DNA from: an uncultured Bacilli bacterium
GTDB taxonomy: Bacteria; Bacillota_I; Bacilli_A; RF39; UBA660
Direction: 5' to 3'
Assembly: GCA_947588865.1 (NCBI GenBank)
Contig: CANPYQ010000055.1
Span: 1-7,933 of the forward strand
DNA: 7,933 nt
The notes beneath the pieces were generated by a model, which was not told the origin of the DNA, did no database searches, and saw only the letters and a program-made list of their open reading frames with translations. The position numbers and the translations under genes were made by a program. Shown here in pieces: positions 1-4,217 of the stretch. The stretch's first letter is position 1; each line of letters begins with the position of its first letter.

Positions 1-26
1 CTATAACCACATATTATATACCAAAA

Positions 27-65
27 TACAAAAAATACATAATAACCATGGGGTCACTATGTATT
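27..65 (-). terminator. intrinsic terminator, minus strand, possibly the original end of the sigF-like operon
   Basis: Arms 34-47 and 52-65 flank a 4-nt loop. As minus-strand RNA the 14-bp stem pairs fully, with two G-U wobbles, and is followed by a U-rich tract (complement of 27-35 and beyond). On the plus strand the two wobbles become A-C mismatches and the T-tract is poor, so minus-strand function is favoured. No minus-strand gene lies between it and the IS element, so the nearest gene it could serve is the sigma factor at 1702-2352, on the other side of the IS. Confidence 0.7.
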
Positions 66-113
66 ATATATTTTTAAAATATTAATTTTTTTTATTTTGT
101 TAATTATTATTAT

Positions 114-126
114 GATATCCCGTTTT
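114..126 (+). repeat. left terminal inverted repeat of the IS30 element
   Basis: GATATCCCGTTTT, identical in inverted form to 1594-1606. A partial copy (GATATCC) recurs about 30 nt further in, around 145-151, which may be a subterminal transposase-binding site. Confidence 0.65.
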
Positions 127-179
127 AAATAAAGTTATGATTCTGATATCCTCAAATGTTCATAACTTTATATATCCCA

Positions 180-208
180 TTTACTACCATCTATTATATA
201 ATTATAAT
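180..208 (+). promoter_or_regulatory. SigA-type promoter of the transposase
   Basis: TTTACT (180-185), a 17-nt spacer and a perfect TATAAT (203-208). Predicted transcription starts near 215, about 25 nt before the ATG at 240 and upstream of the AAGAAGG ribosome site. This excludes the longer in-frame start at 156, which lies upstream of the promoter. Confidence 0.7.
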
Positions 209-239
209 AACCAGAAAATACAATAGAAAGAAGGTAGTA

Positions 240-1550
240 ATGGGACGTAATAATTATACCAAAAATTTATCAATTTTAGAAATTGGAAATATTGAAATTT
301 ATTTGAATGAAAATAAATCTCCTGCTGAAATTGCCTTATTGCTTAATCGTGATCCATCTGGAATAAGAAAAGAAATCAAAAAATTTAGTAAATTTTATGG
401 CAATAAAATATCTTGTAAAAATTGTTTAAATTATACTATTTGTAGAAAAAATTATCTATGTGATGATATTGTTAATGAGGATTATTGTTCTAGTTGTAAA
501 GGATGTAAATTTGCTACTCAATTTTGTGACAGTTATTCTACTAAAATTGATTGTCCTATTTTAAAGAAAAATCATAATGTTTGTAATGCTTGCCAAAATA
601 AACAAAAATGCAAGAAAGTAAAAATTATTTATGAAGCTAAATATGCAATATTACTACATGATAATATTAAAATTCATTCAAGAAGAAATTTAAACATACA
701 ATCTTTTTCTGATGAGTTTAAACTTTATTTATCTAATAGAATTAAAAATGGCATTTCTCCAGAAATAATTGTTAATACTTTACCTAATAAATTTAGTAAT
801 TTTAATCTTTCTACTTCTACATTTTATGATTATATTGATAAAGGATTATTAGATTGTTGTAATTTAGATTTAAGAAATAAGGTTAAGCGAATTCCTTATG
901 GCTCAAATGAAGAAAAAAGAAACTCTTTAAAAAATCATCATTTAAACGGTAGAATCGTTGATAATCTTTCAGAAGATGAAAGAATTGGTAAAGTTCTTGG
1001 TATCGCTGAAATTGACACTGTAGAAGGTATTAAAGTTGGAGAACTATTATTTACTATAATGATCCCTTATTTCTCATTAATGTTGGCATTTAAAATACCT
1101 AAGAAGGCACAAGAAGAAATAATAAAAAAATTAGATGAATTAGAACTATTATTAGGTAAAGACTTTTATATACTTTTTAGAAAATTAATTCCCGATAATG
1201 GCTGTGAATTTTTAGATTATGAAGGAATAGAAAAATCTATTGATGGTATTTCAAAAAGAACTTCTGTATTTTATACCCATTCATATGCTTCTTATGAAAA
1301 ACCGCACGTTGAAAATAATCATAAATTAGTTAGATATCTTATTGAAAAGGGATATGATATTTCCAAATTAAGTTCCAATGACGTATTAAATATATTAAAC
1401 AGAGTAAATAATTATCCGAGAAAAAGATTTAATTTCAAATCACCTCTAGAAATGGTTGAAAAAGAATTAGGAACTGAAATACTTGATAAATTAAAATTCT
1501 ACAAAATTTCAATTGAAAATTTAAATATGAAAAATAAATTTATGCATTAA
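240..1550 (+). CDS. IS30-family transposase with cysteine-rich zinc-finger-like insert
   Basis: This is the DDE transposase of the surrounding IS, 436 aa, which would cut and join the element's ends. From the ATG at 240 (AAGAAGG ribosome site with a 5-nt gap) the protein starts MGRNNYTKNL and has an IS30-type helix-turn-helix near residues 10-50 (EIALLLNRDPSGIRKEI). Twelve cysteines follow between residues 59 and 124, several as CxxC pairs, suggesting zinc binding as in other IS30 transposases of Clostridia-like hosts. The catalytic triad can be read as D259 (AEIDTVEG), D319 (IPDNGCEF) and E358 (KPHVENNHK), with the typical IS30 C-terminus (RVNNYPRKRFNFKSPLE). The frame is intact and the triad is present, so it may be active. 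An in-frame ATG at 156 would add 28 residues, but it lacks a ribosome site and lies upstream of the promoter. Confidence 0.92.
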   Translation: MGRNNYTKNLSILEIGNIEIYLNENKSPAEIALLLNRDPSGIRKEIKKFSKFYGNKISCKNCLNYTICRKNYLCDDIVNEDYCSSCKGCKFATQFCDSYSTKIDCPILKKNHNVCNACQNKQKCKKVKIIYEAKYAILLHDNIKIHSRRNLNIQSFSDEFKLYLSNRIKNGISPEIIVNTLPNKFSNFNLSTSTFYDYIDKGLLDCCNLDLRNKVKRIPYGSNEEKRNSLKNHHLNGRIVDNLSEDERIGKVLGIAEIDTVEGIKVGELLFTIMIPYFSLMLAFKIPKKAQEEIIKKLDELELLLGKDFYILFRKLIPDNGCEFLDYEGIEKSIDGISKRTSVFYTHSYASYEKPHVENNHKLVRYLIEKGYDISKLSSNDVLNILNRVNNYPRKRFNFKSPLEMVEKELGTEILDKLKFYKISIENLNMKNKFMH

Positions 1551-1580
1551 AAAATAGAGATTTCTGGTTATCTCTATTTT
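1551..1580. terminator. bidirectional terminator between transposase and sigF-like operon
   Basis: An 11-bp perfect stem (AAAATAGAGAT 1551-1561, ATCTCTATTTT 1570-1580) with an 8-nt loop starts immediately after the transposase stop codon. The minus-strand version ends in six Us, the plus-strand version in four. It can stop the transposase message and also stop sigF-like operon transcripts from reading antisense into the transposase. Confidence 0.8.
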
Positions 1581-1584
1581 CATT

Positions 1585-1606
1585 CGGGATATCAAAACGG
1601 GATATC
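1585..1606 (-). repeat. right terminal inverted repeat of the IS30 element with an adjacent direct copy
   Basis: Positions 1594-1606 are the inverted partner of 114-126. The 9-mer CGGGATATC occurs twice in tandem with a 13-nt period (1585-1593 and 1598-1606), so the right end carries two copies of the tip motif. This may represent two transposase-binding sites. Confidence 0.65.
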
Positions 1607-1701
1607 GCAATTAAAATTTACCAATTTTTTTTATTTCAATTGATTTTAAACTTATTAAAGGTGAATAATCTATAAATATAGGTTGAATTTAAATAAATTT
1701 T

Positions 1702-2352
1702 TTAAGCTATCATTTTTTGCTTCAATTTTTTTAATACTTTCTGTTCTTTTCTTGATACTTGCACTTGACTCATCCCAACTATTTTTGATGTTTCATTCTG
1801 TGTATAATCTTTCATATATCTATTTTCTATTATTGCAAATTCTTCTTTATTTAAACTTTTTAACGCATCATTAAGTAAAATCAAGTCATCCATACTTTTA
1901 TATTCACCTTTTACATCTTGTAATGTAAATTCTCTACCATCATCGTTGATAGCTTCATCAATACTCTTTATTTTATTTAAACTAAGAATTGCTTCTGATA
2001 CATAGTATTCTGGAATTTCTAAAAAACTAGCTATTTCTTTTATACTCGGTTCTTTCATAAGTTTTTGAGTTAATAGCACATAAGCTTTTTCAATTTTTAA
2101 ATTTAATTTTGATATATCCCTACTAACTTTAATTCCCTTATCGGATTTTACTAATTTTTTCATTTCACCTAAGATGTCAAAAAAAGCATAAGTTGTAAAT
2201 TTAGATCCCATATTTGGATTATATCTCTTATAAGCTTCAATCATTCCTAATCTACCAGCTTGATATAAATCCTCTTTGTATGGATAATTTTTAAAATATG
2301 TAGCAGCATAATAAATAAGATTTTGGTTTTCTAATATAATTTTTTCATCCAT
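1702..2352 (-). CDS. sigF: sporulation-type RNA polymerase sigma factor (SigF/SigG family)
   Basis: A sigma-70-family factor of 216 aa that would direct RNA polymerase to alternative, probably forespore-type, promoters. Region 2 covers about residues 5-75 (DLYQAGRLGMIEAY, then FTTYA, like DLFQIG...FSTYA of SigF). Region 3 starts with KVSRDISKL at 75-83, matching KVSRSLKEL of SigF. Region 4 (about 160-214) ends in the recognition helix GMSQVQVSRKEQKVLKKLK, almost the SigF/SigG sequence. It is shorter than Bacillus SigF (255 aa): the ~30 residues before region 2 are absent. The GAGGTGA ribosome site overlaps the end of the upstream STAS gene, whose stop is 4 nt away, so the two are co-transcribed and probably translationally coupled. 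SigF is preferred over SigG because of the SpoIIAA-like neighbour; SigB-type cannot be excluded. No SpoIIAB gene is present here. Confidence 0.85.
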   Translation of the reverse strand: MDEKIILENQNLIYYAATYFKNYPYKEDLYQAGRLGMIEAYKRYNPNMGSKFTTYAFFDILGEMKKLVKSDKGIKVSRDISKLNLKIEKAYVLLTQKLMKEPSIKEIASFLEIPEYYVSEAILSLNKIKSIDEAINDDGREFTLQDVKGEYKSMDDLILLNDALKSLNKEEFAIIENRYMKDYTQNETSKIVGMSQVQVSRKEQKVLKKLKQKMIA

Positions 2353-2356
2353 AAAA

Positions 2357-2704
2357 TCACCTCAAGTTTAAAATTTTTATTGCACTTAACTCATCAGTTG
2401 TTTCATATATATAATTCACTAACCTACTTTTTTTTATTTTATTTCTTATGTGATCATTATTACCACACATGAGACTCCTTCCTTTATTATTTTTACATAG
2501 CTCATAATTATAAAATATAGTATTTATGCCCTTTAAATCTATTGATTTTAAATTCGTAAAATTAAACACAATATTTCTAATTCCATTATTTTTTACTAAA
2601 TTAGTAACCTTTTTATTTAATTTATATATTGTATCTTTGTTTAAATGCCCTCTTAATCTTACAAACAATATACCTTTTCTAAATTCAGTTCCTACAGTTA
2701 ACAT
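2357..2704 (-). CDS. spoIIAA: SpoIIAA-like STAS-domain anti-anti-sigma factor lacking the phospho-serine
   Basis: A single STAS domain of 115 aa. It aligns over its whole length with SpoIIAA/RsbV: KGILFVRLRGHLNKDT (cf. LCIRLTGELDHHT), IRNIVFNFTNLKSIDLKGINTIF (cf. the SpoIIAA segment ending in FMDSSGLGVIL), and a C-terminal helix region ending AIKILNLR. Family members bind the anti-sigma kinase SpoIIAB and free SigF until SpoIIAB phosphorylates the serine after the conserved Asp. Here D56 is kept but the following two residues are L57-K58 instead of Ser-Ser, so this switch residue is missing. First gene of a two-gene operon with the sigma factor, with AGGAAGGTGA as ribosome site. A general STAS-only role is the alternative, but the link to a SigF-like gene favours a sigma-control role. 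Confidence 0.8.
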   Translation of the reverse strand: MLTVGTEFRKGILFVRLRGHLNKDTIYKLNKKVTNLVKNNGIRNIVFNFTNLKSIDLKGINTIFYNYELCKNNKGRSLMCGNNDHIRNKIKKSRLVNYIYETTDELSAIKILNLR

Positions 2705-2745
2705 ATATTCACCTTCCTATTTAATTTAGCACAAAATTTTTTTGT

Positions 2746-2784
2746 TTTATACAGATTCGACAAAACTAGAATTTTTTTTCCTAT
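2746..2784 (-). promoter_or_regulatory. promoter region of the spoIIAA-sigF-like operon with Spo0A-box core
   Basis: Read on the minus strand, TTTTGTCGAAT (core TGTCGAA, complement of 2756-2762) matches the Spo0A-box core exactly. The same bases also read as a SigH-like -10 (GnnGAAT, 2755-2761) with an AGGAAAA -35-like element at 2776-2782, although the 14-nt spacer is longer than the usual 11-12. A TATAAA (2746-2751) could be a SigA -10, but it lacks a good -35. The core contains a CpG and stands out in this AT-rich context. In B. subtilis spoIIA is transcribed by SigH polymerase with Spo0A~P. Which of the two readings applies cannot be decided from the sequence. Confidence 0.5.
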
Positions 2785-2844
2785 TTATATTATTGTAAAA
2801 AAATATATAAAATCCTTTTTTTAAAGAAAAATAATTCAAATATC

Positions 2845-2870
2845 AAAAAAAAGATCATAACTGATCTTTT
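2845..2870 (-). terminator. intrinsic terminator overlapping the 3' end of the 88-aa gene
   Basis: Stem AAAAGATCA (2849-2857) with TGATCTTTT (2862-2870) and a 4-nt loop; minus-strand RNA continues with a run of Us. The stop codon of the upstream gene (2855-2857) lies inside the stem. It insulates the spoIIAA-sigF-like operon from upstream transcription. Confidence 0.8.
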
Positions 2871-3121
2871 ATTTTTAAATATTTTTCTATTTCTTTTTTA
2901 TTGTTTTTTCTAAATTCATTAATAAATTCATTCCTACAATCATTCAATTGTAATTTTAATTGTTTTATCTTTAATAGCAGATCTTTGTTTTTATGTAAAT
3001 TATACAATTTTTTAGTTTCTACTAATTCTTTTTTTAACTTGTTAAATTTAATAAGTTCTAAAGACATATCATAAGTTAAAGTGAATTTAACCAGTTCTAA
3101 ATTTTCTTGTGAACAATGCAT
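2855..3121 (-). CDS. small coiled-coil protein of unknown function
   Basis: I do not recognise this 88-aa protein. After a short N-terminal part (MHCSQENLELVKFTLTYDM) it is almost entirely charged helix rich in Lys, Glu, Leu and Asn (about residues 20-88, e.g. NKLKKELVETKKLYNLHKNK). This fits a coiled coil or helical hairpin; no membrane segment or signal peptide is seen. The start at 3121 has an AGGAGG ribosome site with a 4-nt gap; the next Met (codon 19) has none. It is a single-gene unit with its own promoter (3161-3189) and terminator (2845-2870), just upstream of the spoIIAA-like operon. A small adaptor or regulator is possible, but nothing in the sequence shows this. Confidence 0.7.
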   Translation of the reverse strand: MHCSQENLELVKFTLTYDMSLELIKFNKLKKELVETKKLYNLHKNKDLLLKIKQLKLQLNDCRNEFINEFRKNNKKEIEKYLKIKDQL

Positions 3122-3160
3122 AAATCCTCCTATCTTATATATCCTCTTTTCTACAAGTTA

Positions 3161-3189
3161 ATTTTATTATATATTACATTTTAAGTCAA
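3161..3189 (-). promoter_or_regulatory. SigA-type promoter of the 88-aa gene
   Basis: On the minus strand TTGACT (complement of 3184-3189), a 17-nt spacer and TAAAAT (complement of 3161-3166). A start near 3154 gives a leader of about 30 nt carrying the AGGAGG site. It lies directly after the terminator of the preceding gene. Confidence 0.65.
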
Positions 3190-3190
3190 T

Positions 3191-3216
3191 AAAAAACTAT
3201 GAAATAATCACAGTTT
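3191..3216 (-). terminator. intrinsic terminator after the 180/121-aa gene pair
   Basis: A 9-bp stem with one G-U pair (3194-3202 with 3208-3216), a 5-nt loop and a following U6 tract in minus-strand RNA. The stem begins within the stop codon of the 121-aa gene (3215-3217). Confidence 0.75.
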
Positions 3217-3580
3217 ATAATCTTTTAAATCCTGGTCTATAGTCAGATTCACTTAAAACAGGTTTTGCTTGGGAATATCTTTCATAGTATTGTTCTTCAG
3301 CCATATATATACCCTCAATAACCCCTTCAGAAGCATTTGATAAATCTTTATGGTTTAATGTAAAGTAATTAGAATTTAAATTACTGATAAATGTAATAAA
3401 TGAATCAATTTCTTCTTCAGATATTTTGCCACGCTCTATTTGGTTTGCAAAAATACTACCAACTTGTTCTAATAAAGCTGGAAATTCACTATCTTTGAGC
3501 CCTGCTGTTTTTTTAGCTAAATATATTCTATTTAAAGTTTCAAAAACAACATCACTTGGTCTTTCGCTTACTATACTCAT
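3215..3580 (-). CDS. hypothetical protein, second gene of an overlapping pair
   Basis: I do not recognise this 121-aa protein. It looks soluble and mostly helical, with an acidic middle section (KISEEEIDSFITFISNLNS), a tyrosine/glutamate-rich stretch (EGIYMAEEQYYERYSQ, about residues 89-104) and a basic, probably flexible tail ending PGFKRL. No signal peptide, membrane segment, cysteine or nucleotide-binding motif is visible. Its ATG overlaps the TGA of the 180-aa gene (ATGA at 3577-3580). The GGAGG ribosome site (3591-3595) lies in that gene, so the two are translationally coupled and their products are likely to work together. An intrinsic terminator follows the stop codon directly. Confidence 0.75.
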   Translation of the reverse strand: MSIVSERPSDVVFETLNRIYLAKKTAGLKDSEFPALLEQVGSIFANQIERGKISEEEIDSFITFISNLNSNYFTLNHKDLSNASEGVIEGIYMAEEQYYERYSQAKPVLSESDYRPGFKRL

Positions 3581-4119
3581 AACATTCCTACCTCCGCATC
3601 TTGCATAGCCTTTATTATAGGCTCTCCATTATTTGAAAAATATGAATTGAACATAGTATCCTTGCCAACAATATGACTTATAAGATTTGTAATTAACATT
3701 TCCTCTTCTAAATCAGAATCCCCTTCATTCCCTATTAAATAGTTTGCAAGTATTTCTGTATAAGCTAAATTTAAAGCCATAAGTCTATCATCAGATTCAA
3801 AGCCTGTAAAAGAATTAGTACTTGTAACCATCTGTAATATAGATTTCATAAGCATATGATCAATATCATAATTACCTTCTAAATCTTTAGAAAATAATAT
3901 TTGATTTTTATACACATCATAATAATAAGTACCTTTTCTTTCAAATTTTCCTATTTTGCCAAAACTTACTGTTTTTAATCTTTCATTTAATCTTTGTAAA
4001 TTTATTTCAGGTAATTTTTTATTAAAAATTAATACTAATTCTAGTAACTTATTTCTTATTTCATCATTTAAATTAGGATTATTTTTTAAACTTACTTTAA
4101 TTTGTTCTAAAGTGTCCAT
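3577..4119 (-). CDS. hypothetical protein, possible inactive zincin-like domain
   Basis: I do not recognise a named family for this 180-aa protein. Its layout recalls small zincin-like proteins: a helical N-terminus, a strand pair around YYYDVYKNQILFSKD (65-79), a helix KSILQMVTS (92-100) where HExxH would stand, then a glycine turn (FTGF) and a helix LNLAYTEILANYLIG (116-130), where zincins often carry a further glutamate ligand (here E122). The two His and the Glu expected in HExxH are Lys, Ser and Gln here, so it could not bind zinc in the usual way. This reading is inference from pattern. The gene starts with a GGTGAT ribosome site and is coupled to the 121-aa gene by an ATGA overlap. No export signal is visible, so a cytoplasmic place is likely. 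Confidence 0.75.
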   Translation of the reverse strand: MDTLEQIKVSLKNNPNLNDEIRNKLLELVLIFNKKLPEINLQRLNERLKTVSFGKIGKFERKGTYYYDVYKNQILFSKDLEGNYDIDHMLMKSILQMVTSTNSFTGFESDDRLMALNLAYTEILANYLIGNEGDSDLEEEMLITNLISHIVGKDTMFNSYFSNNGEPIIKAMQDAEVGML

Positions 4120-4136
4120 ATCATCACCCTAATTTA

Positions 4137-4145
4137 ATTATAGCA
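4137..4145 (-). promoter_or_regulatory. extended -10 promoter of the 180/121-aa gene pair
   Basis: On the minus strand TGCTATAAT is a perfect extended -10 (TGnTATAAT). There is no good -35 at 17-18 nt, which extended -10 promoters can do without. The predicted start near 4130 leaves only about 11 nt before the ATG, with the ribosome site (GGGTGATG) at the very 5' end, so the leader would be unusually short. Confidence 0.55.
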
Positions 4146-4217
4146 TATTTTAAAAAAAAGGAAAGCATTTTTTTAAATTTTATACAATTATATTTTGATA
4201 ATAATATAAACATTTTT

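Larger units (their letters stand above)
114..1606 (+). mobile_element. IS30-family insertion sequence
   Basis: A single transposase gene is bounded by a 13-bp perfect inverted repeat, GATATCCCGTTTT at 114-126 and its complement at 1594-1606. It has its own promoter (180-208) and a terminator (1551-1580) inside the ends. The element is about 1.49 kb if these repeats are the true tips, a little longer than many IS30 elements, as expected from the enlarged cysteine-rich transposase. I see no convincing target-site duplication next to the repeats, so the exact ends are uncertain. Transcription of its gene converges on the minus-strand sigF-like operon. Confidence 0.75.

Noticed and set aside
156..239. 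Longer N-terminus of the transposase from the ATG at 156
   Set aside because: It is a hydrophobic, AT-rich stretch without a ribosome site, and the promoter (-10 at 203-208) lies inside it. The ATG at 240 has AAGAAGG and starts with typical IS30 sequence.
107..1613. Target-site duplication around the IS30 element
   Set aside because: The bases outside 114 and 1606 do not match in a convincing 2-3 bp or longer repeat.
1683..1874. Plus-strand hydrophobic open frame of 63 codons
   Set aside because: It lies antisense to the well-supported sigma factor, and its hydrophobicity comes from reading AT-rich Lys/Asn codons backwards. Other plus-strand frames at 2526-2729, 3426-3608, 5848-6126 and 6170-6418 are rejected for the same reason.
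4160..4217. Possible terminator after clpC
   Set aside because: Only very short AT-only complementarities are visible, with no stable stem followed by a U-tract, so I do not call one.
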